Source of the DNA: Aestuariibaculum lutulentum
GTDB lineage: Bacteria > Bacteroidota > Bacteroidia > Flavobacteriales > Flavobacteriaceae
Direction of reading: 5' to 3'
Assembly: GCF_032926325.1 (NCBI RefSeq)
Contig: NZ_CP136709.1
Coordinates: 3,318,501-3,382,500 of the forward strand
Length of the DNA: 64,000 nt
The translations under genes and the position numbers were made by a program. Positions 42,751 to 51,157 of the stretch are shown in pieces; the first letter of the stretch is position 1; every line of letters starts with the position of its first letter. Under the pieces are notes generated by a model, which worked only from the letters and a program-made list of their open reading frames with translations, was not told where the DNA came from and did no database searches.

Positions 42751-43206
42751 TTAAGCTTCTAAAATTTGAGCTGCGTGATCTTTAGTTTTTACTTTTTCAA
42801 TAACACGCTCTATAACCCCGTTTTCATCAATAATAAAAGTCATTCGGTGAATTCCATCGAATTCGCGTCCCATAAATTTCTTCGGTCCCCAAACACCAAA
42901 TGAATTAATCACCGTTTTATCTTCATCAGCTAACAAAGGAAAAGGAAATTCATATTTATCTTTAAAATTGCTTTGACGCTTTGCGCTATCGGCACTCACG
43001 CCTAACAATTCAAATCCTTTTTCTTTTAAAACCTCAAAATTATCTCTAAGATTACAAGCTTCAGCAGTACAACCAGGCGTGCTCGCTTTAGGATAGAAAA
43101 ATACAATTAACTTTTTACCTTTATAATCGCTTAGCGATACCGCATTACCTTGTTCGTCTATTGAAGAAAAATCAGGAACCGTATCTCCTACTTTTAACGT
43201 ATTCAT
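42751..43206 (-). CDS. bcp: thioredoxin-dependent thiol peroxidase (BCP/PrxQ)
   Basis: This 151-residue peroxiredoxin reduces hydrogen peroxide and organic hydroperoxides using thioredoxin. The peroxidatic Cys46 and resolving Cys51 appear in YPKASTPGCTAEACNLRDN. The LLADEDKTVINSFGVWGPKKFMGREF region is typical of the PrxQ subgroup. It is cytoplasmic and monocistronic. It is divergent from nth, an arrangement joining oxidative stress defence and oxidised-base repair, although shared regulation is only a possibility. Confidence 0.96.
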   Translation of the reverse strand: MNTLKVGDTVPDFSSIDEQGNAVSLSDYKGKKLIVFFYPKASTPGCTAEACNLRDNFEVLKEKGFELLGVSADSAKRQSNFKDKYEFPFPLLADEDKTVINSFGVWGPKKFMGREFDGIHRMTFIIDENGVIERVIEKVKTKDHAAQILEA

Positions 43207-43261
43207 TTGTTTAATTTTTACAATTTAAATTCAATATCAAAGCCAAATACAATAGTTATAT

Positions 43262-43269
43262 TAACTTTG
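43262..43269 (+). promoter_or_regulatory. -7 promoter element of nth
   Basis: TAACTTTG matches TAnnTTTG exactly, 23 bases before the nth ATG. Confidence 0.4.
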
Positions 43270-43291
43270 CTTTTGTACAAAAATACGATTT

Positions 43292-43951
43292 ATGACCAAG
43301 GAACAAAAAATTGAGTTCGTAATAAAAACACTTAAAGAGTTATATCCTACTATACCAGTACCATTAGATCATAAAGATCCGTATACCTTGTTAATTGCGG
43401 TATTAATGTCTGCACAAAGTACCGATGTTCGCGTTAATCAAATTACACCTTTGTTGTTTGAAAAAGCCGACAATCCGTATGATATGGTAAAACTAACGGT
43501 TGAAGAAATTAGAGAAATCATCAAACCTGTAGGTTTGTCACCTATGAAAAGTAAAGGCATTCATGGCTTATCGAAAATTCTTATTGAAAAACACAATGGC
43601 GAGGTACCTCAAAATTTTGAAGACTTAGAGGAATTACCTGCTGTTGGTCATAAAACTGCGGGAGTTGTTTTGTCTCAGGCTTTTGGTATTCCTGCTTTTC
43701 CGGTAGACACACATATTCTTCGTTTAATGTATCGCTGGAATTTAAGTAACGGAAAAAGTGTTGCTCAAACAGAAAAAGATGCTAAACGCCTATTCCCAAT
43801 GGAATTATGGAATGATTTGCATCTTCAAATTATTTGGTATGGCCGCGAATATTCGCCTGCCCGAGGCTGGGATTTAGATAAAGATATCATTACTAAAACA
43901 ATAGGAAGAAAATCAGTTATTGACGATTATTATAAAACAAAAAAGTCCTAA
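43292..43951 (+). CDS. nth: endonuclease III, cluster-free form
   Basis: Nth (219 residues) is a DNA glycosylase/AP lyase that removes oxidised pyrimidines. The helix-hairpin-helix shows catalytic Lys121 in LPAVGHKTAGVVL and Asp139 in FPVDTHILRL, as in E. coli (Lys120, Asp138). The C-terminal region reads IIWYGREYSPARGWDLDKD, with no cysteines where most Nth proteins bind a [4Fe-4S] cluster through four cysteines. The protein otherwise looks intact, so it is probably a naturally cluster-less form. A terminator hairpin overlaps its stop codon. Confidence 0.95.
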   Translation: MTKEQKIEFVIKTLKELYPTIPVPLDHKDPYTLLIAVLMSAQSTDVRVNQITPLLFEKADNPYDMVKLTVEEIREIIKPVGLSPMKSKGIHGLSKILIEKHNGEVPQNFEDLEELPAVGHKTAGVVLSQAFGIPAFPVDTHILRLMYRWNLSNGKSVAQTEKDAKRLFPMELWNDLHLQIIWYGREYSPARGWDLDKDIITKTIGRKSVIDDYYKTKKS

Positions 43952-43968
43952 TTTTCATTAGGACTTTT
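43941..43968. terminator. bidirectional terminator overlapping the nth stop
   Basis: aaaagtcctaat / attaggactttt is a 12-bp stem with loop tttc between nth and the convergent small gene; the nth TAA is within the 5' arm. Confidence 0.88.
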
Positions 43969-43973
43969 CCAAC

Positions 43974-44120
43974 TTAATTCAGAAGCGCTTCAAACTTCTT
44001 TTTATTACAATTTATAACACTTAAAGCCTTTGAATAATCAAGAAGAAATTTTACCGTTTCTTCGCGCGGTTCCATTGCATTCGATTTTTTAATAGAATTT
44101 CCAGAGTAAAGTTTTGCCAT
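43974..44120 (-). CDS. 48-aa conserved-looking small protein
   Basis: The minus strand from ATG at 44120 gives a 48-residue frame ending in TAA at 43974. It starts MAKLYSGNSIKKSNAMEP and continues with RREE-like charged residues, then a predicted helix TVKFLLDYSKALSVI and a Cys-containing, Lys-rich end. The frame is flanked by a terminator immediately downstream and lies 57 bases after the ECF sigma gene on the same strand. The amino acid composition is protein-like, not random translation. I do not know a function; a small partner of the sigma factor is possible but unproven. Confidence 0.62.
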   Translation of the reverse strand: MAKLYSGNSIKKSNAMEPREETVKFLLDYSKALSVINCNKKKFEALLN

Positions 44121-44177
44121 TATATTAATTTAAGGATTCATTTAAATTACTAACGTGGCAAAAATCAGTTTATTGCA

Positions 44178-44783
44178 TTAATTCGTTAAAATAATATTAT
44201 GCTTATCAATTATTTTTCTAAGGTTAATTAAAGCATAACGCATGCGCCCTAAAGCCGTATTAATACTCACTCCTGTTTTGTCTGATATTTCTTTAAAACT
44301 TAAATCATCATAAATACGCATTAGCAACACCTGTTTTTGATCGTCAGGAAGTTCTTCAACCAAACGTCTTACATCATTTTCTACCTGATATTTAATAATA
44401 CTACTTTCTGCATTTAAGCTATTATCACTCAAAACCGAAAAAATATTGAATTCCTCAGTATTATCGAATTTAGGCATGCGATTGTTTTTTCTGAAATAAT
44501 CAATCACAAGGTTATGAGATATGCGCATCACCCAAGGTAAAAATTTACCTTCTTCGTTATACGCTCCTCGTTTTAAAGTGCGAATCACTTTAATGAAGGT
44601 ATCCTGAAAAATATCTTCAGCAACATCTCTGTCGTAAACCTTCGAGAATATAAAACTGTAAATTTTTTGTTTGTGCCTGTTTATTAGTATTTCCAGAGCA
44701 CTTTCATCTCCTTTAATGTAGTTGCTAACTAAGATAGAATCTTGTACGTTATCGTATTGCATAATCATTACTTTTTTAGGCAT
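44178..44783 (-). CDS. ECF-type RNA polymerase sigma factor
   Basis: This 201-residue protein has sigma-70 region 2 (about residues 25-100, with YSFIFSKVYDRDVAEDIFQDTF and FLPWVMRISHNLVIDYFRKNN as its two recognisable parts) and region 4 (about 135-190, LPDDQKQVLLMRIYDDLSFKEISDKTG in pieces). No anti-sigma gene is adjacent, so it may be controlled transcriptionally. The start could be any of three nearby ATGs (44783, 44768 or 44762); the longest is given. It has a good promoter 92 bases upstream. Confidence 0.92.
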   Translation of the reverse strand: MPKKVMIMQYDNVQDSILVSNYIKGDESALEILINRHKQKIYSFIFSKVYDRDVAEDIFQDTFIKVIRTLKRGAYNEEGKFLPWVMRISHNLVIDYFRKNNRMPKFDNTEEFNIFSVLSDNSLNAESSIIKYQVENDVRRLVEELPDDQKQVLLMRIYDDLSFKEISDKTGVSINTALGRMRYALINLRKIIDKHNIILTN

Positions 44784-44881
44784 AGAAGCGAACTTCCAGG
44801 CTTTTGGGGTTATAAACTTTTTAAAGTAATGTTATACTATAGGCGGAGTTTGTGTTAGTTTGATAAATTGATTAATAGATT

Positions 44882-44912
44882 CAAATATAACAACAATCGT
44901 TCCCAAAACAAA
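44882..44912 (-). promoter_or_regulatory. promoter of the sigma factor gene
   Basis: On the minus strand TTTG (44912-44909), 19 bases, then an exact TATATTTG (44889-44882) match the Bacteroidota consensus. The rest of the 303-base interval to uvrA shows no gene. Confidence 0.6.
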
Positions 44913-45055
44913 AATAATGCGACTTTTTTTATTCTTAACCCGATGATTTATGCTGCTTTTATCTTAAAAAATTGTTTTTCTTTTAGAATTCAATTAAAAA
45001 GATTGCTGTAAATTCATTTAAAAACAGATTATATTTAACAGAATAAATACTTTAG

Positions 45056-45063
45056 TATCTTTG
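45056..45063 (+). promoter_or_regulatory. -7 promoter element of uvrA
   Basis: TATCTTTG matches TAnnTTTG exactly, 24 bases before the uvrA ATG. Confidence 0.45.
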
Positions 45064-45086
45064 CGAAATCATTCCTTTTAAGACCT

Positions 45087-47867
45087 ATGAATACGACTAT
45101 TTCTGAAGTAAATCCGAAAGAAAATATTATTATAAAAGGTGCTAAACTGCACAATTTAAAAAATATAGATGTTGTAATACCTCGCAATAAACTTGTGGTT
45201 ATTACCGGGTTATCGGGTTCTGGAAAGTCTAGCTTAGCTTTCGATACATTATATGCTGAAGGACAAAGACGTTATGTTGAAAGTTTATCGAGTTACGCGC
45301 GTCAGTTTTTAGGACGATTAAACAAACCTAAAGTCGATTACATAAAAGGAATTGCTCCTGCAATTGCTATTGAACAAAAGGTGAATTCAACAAACCCAAG
45401 GTCAACTGTTGGAACAAGTACAGAGATTTACGACTATTTAAAATTGTTATTCGCCAGGATTGGTAAGACCTACTCGCCTATTTCTGGCTTAGAAGTAAAA
45501 AAAGATACAGTTACCGATGTTCTTGAATATTTAAAAAGTTTTCCTGAACGCGAAAAATTACTGTTACTATCTCCTATTCATTTGGAGGAAGGCCGAGCGA
45601 TGAATGATAAAATTAGCACTTTAGCTCAACAAGGATATGCCAGAATAAAAGTTAACGGAAGTGTTATTCGAATAGACGAAGCTGAACATCTTACTGAACA
45701 GGACAATGTTTTATTGGTTGTAGACCGAATCGTTATTAAACAGGACGAAGATTTTTTTAACAGACTGGCAGATTCTATTCAAACCGCATTTTTTGAAGGA
45801 AAAGGAGAATGTTTTATTGAAACGCTATCAGACAGCTATCTGCGCCCATTTTCTAATAAATTTGAATTGGATGGCATGAGTTTTTTAGAACCTAATGTGC
45901 ATCTGTTCAGTTTTAATAATCCTTATGGAGCTTGTCCTAAATGCGAAGGCTATGGTGATATTATTGGGATTGATGAGGATTTAGTCATTCCAAATACGGC
46001 GCTTTCAATTTACGAAAATGCGATTTTTCCTTGGCGAGGCGAAAGCATGAGTTGGTATCGAGATCAATTGGTAAATAACTCTCATAAATTCGATTTCCCT
46101 ATCCATAAACCCTATTTCCAGTTAAGTAACGAGCAGAAACAACTTATCTGGGACGGCAACAAACACTTTGAAGGTTTAAATTCCTTCTTTGCTGAGTTAG
46201 AAGCTAAGGCCTATAAAATACAAAACCGAGTGATGTTATCGCGTTACCGCGGAAAAACTAAATGTAAAGCCTGTAACGGCAAACGTTTACGTGCAGAAGC
46301 AAATTACATTAAAATAGCTGGAGCTACAATAACAGATTTGGTTGAAATGCCATTACATCGTTTGGCTGATTTTTTTAAAAACCTGACTTTAAACGAACAC
46401 GATACAAAAATTGCAGATCGTCTTTTAAAAGAAATTAATAACCGTTTGTCATTTTTATCGAATGTAGGTTTAGATTATTTAACACTTAATAGAAAATCTA
46501 ACACACTTTCGGGTGGAGAAAGTCAGCGTATTAACCTGGCAACCTCTTTAGGAAGTAGTCTTGTAGGATCGATGTACATTTTAGATGAGCCAAGTATTGG
46601 ATTACATCCCAAAGACACCGAGCGACTCATTTTAGTTTTAAAACAATTACGTGATTTAGGAAATACCGTAATTGTCGTAGAACACGATGAAGACATCATG
46701 AAAGCGGCAGATACTATTATCGATATCGGGCCTGAAGCAGGGACTTTTGGAGGTGAAGTTGTAGCATATGGTAATTTTACAGAACTACTTGATTCGAAAT
46801 CACTAACAGCTCAATATTTAAATGAAAAATTAAAGATTGAAATCCCTGAAAAACGTCGCACTTCAAAATACTATGTAGACGTGTTAGGGGCTCGTGAAAA
46901 CAATTTAAAAAATATTGACGTGCGTTTTCCTTTAGGTATGCTTACGGTGGTAACAGGAGTTTCCGGAAGCGGAAAAAGTACCTTAGTTAAAAAGATTTTA
47001 TTACCGGCTTTACAAAAAAAACTAACCGATTTTAGCGATAAAGTTGGTCAGTTTACTGATCTAGAAGGAAACTTCAGCAACATAAAACATATCGAATTTG
47101 TAGACCAAAACCCTATTGGGCGTTCATCGAGATCCAATCCGGTAACCTATATTAAAGCTTACGATGATATTAGAGCCTTGTTCTCTAAACAAAAATTAAG
47201 CAAACTTAGAAATTATCAGGCAAAACACTTTTCATTTAATGTAGATGGCGGGCGTTGTGAGACTTGTAAAGGCGAGGGTGAAGTAACCATTGAAATGCAA
47301 TTCATGGCTGATGTTCACTTAGAATGCGAAACTTGTAAAGGAAAGCGTTTTAAAAAAGAAGTTTTGGAAGTCCAGTTTGCTAATAAAAACATAGACGATA
47401 TTTTAAACTTAACCATTGACGATGCTATCACATTCTTTGAAGCAAACGATGAAACTAAAATAAAGAACAAACTGCAACCGCTTCAGGATGTTGGACTTGG
47501 TTATGTTACTTTAGGACAAAGTTCCTCTACACTTTCAGGTGGTGAAGCGCAACGTATAAAACTGGCATCGTTTTTAGGAAAAGGTAGTAGTAAAGAAAAA
47601 GCACTTTTTATTTTCGATGAGCCAACCACTGGTTTGCACTTTCATGATATTAAAAAGCTACTTAAATCATTTAATGCTCTAATTGAAATAGGACACTCCA
47701 TTATAGTTGTAGAACACAATATTGAGCTTATAAAATGCGCTGATCATATTATCGATTTAGGTCCAAATGGCGGTGAATACGGAGGCAACTTAGTAGCATC
47801 AGGCACACCTGAAGATATTATGAACTCCCCTTCTTTAATTGGAAAATATTTAAAAGGTAAATTATAA
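45087..47867 (+). CDS. uvrA: excinuclease ABC subunit A
   Basis: UvrA (926 residues) recognises bulky DNA damage and loads UvrB in nucleotide excision repair. It has two ABC ATPase halves: Walker A GLSGSGKSSL at 41-50 and GVSGSGKSTL later, with signatures LSGGESQRINLA and LSGGEAQRIKLA. Zinc-finger motifs are CPKCEGYGD and CKACNGKRL, then CETCKGEGEV and CETCKGKRF. RYVESLSSYARQFLGRL is conserved. It is slightly shorter than the usual 940 residues but complete. It is monocistronic, with no clear terminator after it. Confidence 0.98.
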   Translation: MNTTISEVNPKENIIIKGAKLHNLKNIDVVIPRNKLVVITGLSGSGKSSLAFDTLYAEGQRRYVESLSSYARQFLGRLNKPKVDYIKGIAPAIAIEQKVNSTNPRSTVGTSTEIYDYLKLLFARIGKTYSPISGLEVKKDTVTDVLEYLKSFPEREKLLLLSPIHLEEGRAMNDKISTLAQQGYARIKVNGSVIRIDEAEHLTEQDNVLLVVDRIVIKQDEDFFNRLADSIQTAFFEGKGECFIETLSDSYLRPFSNKFELDGMSFLEPNVHLFSFNNPYGACPKCEGYGDIIGIDEDLVIPNTALSIYENAIFPWRGESMSWYRDQLVNNSHKFDFPIHKPYFQLSNEQKQLIWDGNKHFEGLNSFFAELEAKAYKIQNRVMLSRYRGKTKCKACNGKRLRAEANYIKIAGATITDLVEMPLHRLADFFKNLTLNEHDTKIADRLLKEINNRLSFLSNVGLDYLTLNRKSNTLSGGESQRINLATSLGSSLVGSMYILDEPSIGLHPKDTERLILVLKQLRDLGNTVIVVEHDEDIMKAADTIIDIGPEAGTFGGEVVAYGNFTELLDSKSLTAQYLNEKLKIEIPEKRRTSKYYVDVLGARENNLKNIDVRFPLGMLTVVTGVSGSGKSTLVKKILLPALQKKLTDFSDKVGQFTDLEGNFSNIKHIEFVDQNPIGRSSRSNPVTYIKAYDDIRALFSKQKLSKLRNYQAKHFSFNVDGGRCETCKGEGEVTIEMQFMADVHLECETCKGKRFKKEVLEVQFANKNIDDILNLTIDDAITFFEANDETKIKNKLQPLQDVGLGYVTLGQSSSTLSGGEAQRIKLASFLGKGSSKEKALFIFDEPTTGLHFHDIKKLLKSFNALIEIGHSIIVVEHNIELIKCADHIIDLGPNGGEYGGNLVASGTPEDIMNSPSLIGKYLKGKL

Positions 47868-48008
47868 AAGCGGATTCTTCATTAAAAACACATAAAATTT
47901 CAATTATGTATTCGGGTTTGTTTTCATAATTCTCCTTTTAATTTTCGCTAGCTTGATATCTACCGTAAGTAAATATTATCCTTATTAAACAAAAAAAACT
48001 AATCAAGC

Positions 48009-48236
48009 TTTGCATACAAACCTGAAGATAAATTTTAAGAAATGAATATTTCTGGAGAATCTAAAGATACTCTAATTGCTTCTCTACAATATAACAGTCA
48101 ACATAATTTGATTCAATTAGAGAAATCAGGTAATAATAATTCACAAAATTATTAATTTGAAGAAATTATCGAAGGGTATGTATATTTTAAAATTGAAAGA
48201 GACTTTGCTTTCAAAACTGTAAAAATAATAATAAAT
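48009..48236 (+). pseudogene. remnant of a T9SS type A C-terminal sorting domain
   Basis: One reading frame gives, in order, FAYKPEDKF, a TAA, EMNISGESKDTLIASLQYNS and further residues, a second TAA at 48153, then FEEIIEGYVYFKIERDF followed by AFKTVKIII. This follows the T9SS sorting domain plan: a YPNP-like start, a strand of NIS...KD type, then (S)GxYxxKI and a final K(I/V)III. Two in-frame stops and no start show decay. It is probably the tail of a lost secreted protein, perhaps a former neighbour or copy of the gene at 48.5 kb. Confidence 0.5.
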
Positions 48237-48423
48237 ATGACAATACGATACTACAGTAAATTGCCATACTCATTAAATTTTTAAACTTTAATTGTTAAAT
48301 TTTAAAATATTAAGATTGTTTTTTGTTTAAAACCCTAAAAAAATATTAATTTTATAAAATCGACCACCGTTCAATAGTACTATAGTTTTATTGCTATAAT
48401 CACCATATTAGCTATTGTAAAAA

Positions 48424-48452
48424 AAATATATCAAACTCATATTGATATATTT
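48424..48452. repeat. 11-bp inverted repeat upstream of the T9SS protein gene
   Basis: AAATATATCAA and TTGATATATTT are perfect inverted copies separated by 7 bases. They could form an operator or a stem in the leader. The position, 35-64 bases before the ATG, suits a regulatory site, but the AT content weakens the case. Confidence 0.35.
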
Positions 48453-48487
48453 AAATTATATTTTCTAACTAAACTAAATTAATAATT

Positions 48488-51100
48488 ATGAGAAAACAAA
48501 TTACTTTTTTATTATTTGCTCTATTTTTTGCATTGGCATCGAGTGATCTAATTGCACAAAAAAATGTATTGTACATTTTATCAGATGGTGTGAAAATTTA
48601 CAATGATGACCAAGTGGGGGGAACTGGTTACAGCACTAATGCTAGTGATACTAGCTATGGGATTATAACTAAATCGTCCCTTCTTTACAATGATCCTGTA
48701 TCAAGAATGTTAAAAGCCGATTCCAATTTTAATGTGGTAACTATTATTGCTAAAAATGGTGCTGCCTCACCAGATTCATATGTATCTGCTCTTGACGGTA
48801 CAGTTCCTGTCGGGAATACAATGACAGTTGATTCAGGTATTGATCAAACTGGTTTTGACTTAATTATTGTAACCGAAAATGTAGCCACTTATAATTTTAT
48901 GAAAGTAGGTATTGGGGCTCTAACACCAGCAAACATTCAGGCTCCAATTATTTATAGTAAACCCCTTCATTTTAGAAACAATAACACTATTGCTTCTGCA
49001 ACAGCCAAAGAAACTAAAACACTTGGATTATCTATGGAAGTTGTTGATGCTTCTAGCCCATTATTCACCGGATTAGGTCTTACAAATGGAGATGATATAC
49101 CATTTTTTCTAACAACATCAGATGATTATGGAAAAGCAGGAGGAAATAGAAGTATTGATGTCATTAATAACCTTGAGATAACTAGTGATGGTTCTACTCC
49201 TGTAACAAACACCTTATTAGCCACGGTTCCAGAAATAACTAGTCCAGACCAAGCTATTGGTATTAACTATTTTCCTGCAGGAACCCATCTTGGTACCGAC
49301 GCTACAGGTATTTTAGCTCAAGATGCTGTTGCATTACCTTTTTCTTGGGGAGCAACCGTAAAACAAGATGGAGGTAACATAACACCACAGCTTTTAACTG
49401 TTTGGAGAAATGCAGCATATCAACTAACTGGTTTATCTAACCCAGGCGGTCTAGTGTCTAATGATTTTGCGGGTGATTATGAAGTTGTAACAACTACCTA
49501 TTATCATGATTTTAGAGGAGGAAATACTTCATCATTTCTTGGCAATGTTACCACTGAAGGCACGCTTTTGGAAAACATATCTCGTTTCTCAAATACAGAT
49601 GGGACTACTGAATTAAATAATTTAGTTGCATATCCGACAGGAAGATTTATGAGTGATGGAGACAACCCTTTAAGTCCTAGTATTGGTTATGTTCAAATTC
49701 GAAATTTTGTTGGTAATGGCGATAATTATTATAACAGCACATTAGGGCTTAATTTAAAAGCAGGTAGTGAATTTCACATAAAAACCCTTAGTGGAGGAAA
49801 AGTTACAGTACCGTTAATGTCTGAATCAACTTTGGATTATATTGTTAATGCTCCAAACTTCAATAACAAAGGATGGGGTTCTGTTGATGGCTCGAGTCTT
49901 GTTGGTCCAAGTACAGTTGCTTATGATGCAACAATTGATGGGGCTCGTGGCACTGATTTTACTTTTGAATACTATGGAAACCCTGGCGGTATAGATTTTA
50001 AATTTGTTGTAGACGGTACTGGTGGTGGAACAGACATGTATTTACCCTACATACAAGTAGACTTTGATCTATTACGTACCAAACCAAAAAAAGTACTATA
50101 TGTAAATCAATCTGGTGTTGGGCAAGGCGCTGGTGCTTCTGCTCCTGGTGACGATCCTGTTATTAGAATGTTAATGGCAGATTCAAATTTAGAGGTTACT
50201 TATATAGAAACTCCTCAAGATGGTAGTGCTATTCCTGCCCTGTCTGGTTTTGATGTGGTTATTGCTCAGGAAAATATCAGTTCGGGTGCAGCGATGCTTA
50301 AACCTGGAGGTGTATTAGGAGTAAAAGACGTAACAATTCCAATTATTTACAATAAAACATGGGCATTTAGAAACACAAGAGCTATAACGGATGCCGATGC
50401 AACTGTTTCTGCAACCCAAAATGTTTCTGTAACTGCAACAAATACTTCACATCCTCTTTTTACTGGAATTGATTTTTCAGGTGGTAATGATATTAGAATC
50501 TTTAGTGAAGCTACTGCTAATGATGATGGTAGTACTGGAGGAAATAAAGGTATTGATATCCTTAATAATCTAGAAATTTCTAGCACAGATGCCGCTACTA
50601 TTGCAACTGTTCCTGAAGTTACAGATGCAGCAAAGGCCTTTGTTATAAACTACATCCCTTCTGGTACTCAGTTAGGTGAGGATTCTAACGATGTTTTAAG
50701 TGTTAACGCTGTTGCTTTATCATTTAGTTATGGAGCCACTATTATGGGAGATGGTGCTAACATTAGTCCTGAAGCGCTAACGATTTGGAGAAATGCTGTT
50801 TATTTACTTACTGGTCAAACACCTCCTGCCACTATGGTTCAAAATGCAGACTTTACCCTTAGCATTGATAAAGCTGGCGAAGTTTCTAAGGTTTCTACAA
50901 ATGTTAGAGCCATGGGGAACTACATTTATATTACCGATGTAAAATCTCAAACAGATGTAAAGATTTATAGTCTTACTGGTGCTTTAGTTAAAGAATTTAA
51001 AACAAATGAAGATGTAAACTTCTCCTTTAGATCTGGAATTTACATTGCTACAGTTAAAACTTTTGAGGGCTCTAAAGCTGTTAAAATATTAGTTAAGTAG
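48488..51100 (+). CDS. T9SS-sorted protein with duplicated flavodoxin/ThuA-like domains, 870 aa
   Basis: A signal peptide (residues 1-23, ending IAQ) precedes repeat A (about 24-316), a beta-rich middle domain (about 335-530), repeat B (about 532-776), and a T9SS type A sorting domain (about 790-870, VKIYSLTGALVKEF and SGIYIATVKT, ending KAVKILVK). The repeats share KxVLYxxSxG, a D-P-V-xRML-x-ADSN segment, GFDxxIxxEN, PIIYxKxxxFRN, xDILNNLEIxS, and NxxYxLTG. The fold looks like a Rossmann/GATase1-like ThuA type, but catalytic residues are unclear. It is exported and probably attached to the cell surface. Function unknown. Confidence 0.82.
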   Translation: MRKQITFLLFALFFALASSDLIAQKNVLYILSDGVKIYNDDQVGGTGYSTNASDTSYGIITKSSLLYNDPVSRMLKADSNFNVVTIIAKNGAASPDSYVSALDGTVPVGNTMTVDSGIDQTGFDLIIVTENVATYNFMKVGIGALTPANIQAPIIYSKPLHFRNNNTIASATAKETKTLGLSMEVVDASSPLFTGLGLTNGDDIPFFLTTSDDYGKAGGNRSIDVINNLEITSDGSTPVTNTLLATVPEITSPDQAIGINYFPAGTHLGTDATGILAQDAVALPFSWGATVKQDGGNITPQLLTVWRNAAYQLTGLSNPGGLVSNDFAGDYEVVTTTYYHDFRGGNTSSFLGNVTTEGTLLENISRFSNTDGTTELNNLVAYPTGRFMSDGDNPLSPSIGYVQIRNFVGNGDNYYNSTLGLNLKAGSEFHIKTLSGGKVTVPLMSESTLDYIVNAPNFNNKGWGSVDGSSLVGPSTVAYDATIDGARGTDFTFEYYGNPGGIDFKFVVDGTGGGTDMYLPYIQVDFDLLRTKPKKVLYVNQSGVGQGAGASAPGDDPVIRMLMADSNLEVTYIETPQDGSAIPALSGFDVVIAQENISSGAAMLKPGGVLGVKDVTIPIIYNKTWAFRNTRAITDADATVSATQNVSVTATNTSHPLFTGIDFSGGNDIRIFSEATANDDGSTGGNKGIDILNNLEISSTDAATIATVPEVTDAAKAFVINYIPSGTQLGEDSNDVLSVNAVALSFSYGATIMGDGANISPEALTIWRNAVYLLTGQTPPATMVQNADFTLSIDKAGEVSKVSTNVRAMGNYIYITDVKSQTDVKIYSLTGALVKEFKTNEDVNFSFRSGIYIATVKTFEGSKAVKILVK

Positions 51101-51123
51101 AAATATTTTTTAATTCAACATTT

Positions 51124-51152
51124 AAAGAGGAACATTACGTTCCTCTTTTTTT
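51124..51152. terminator. bidirectional terminator
   Basis: aaagaggaac / gttcctcttt stem with loop attac and a run of T on the plus strand, between the T9SS protein gene and the convergent DUF3667 gene. Confidence 0.88.
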
Positions 51153-51157
51153 ATGTC

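Larger units (their letters stand above)
47868..48487. other. 620-base interval between uvrA and the T9SS protein gene
   Basis: This AT-rich stretch has no intact gene. It holds a decayed sorting-domain remnant (48009-48236) and an 11-bp inverted repeat (48424-48452) close to the next gene. No strong terminator follows uvrA and no exact TAnnTTTG element was found upstream of the next start, although TATATTTA at 48446-48453 is one base off. Confidence 0.6.

Noticed and set aside
43292..43951. nth as a pseudogene because the Fe-S cysteines are missing
   Set aside because: The catalytic residues and length are intact, and the last residues look like a designed cluster-less end.
48042..48155. 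Independent 37-aa gene after uvrA
   Set aside because: The frame continues past its stop into sequence that reads as the rest of a T9SS sorting domain, so it is a remnant, not a gene.
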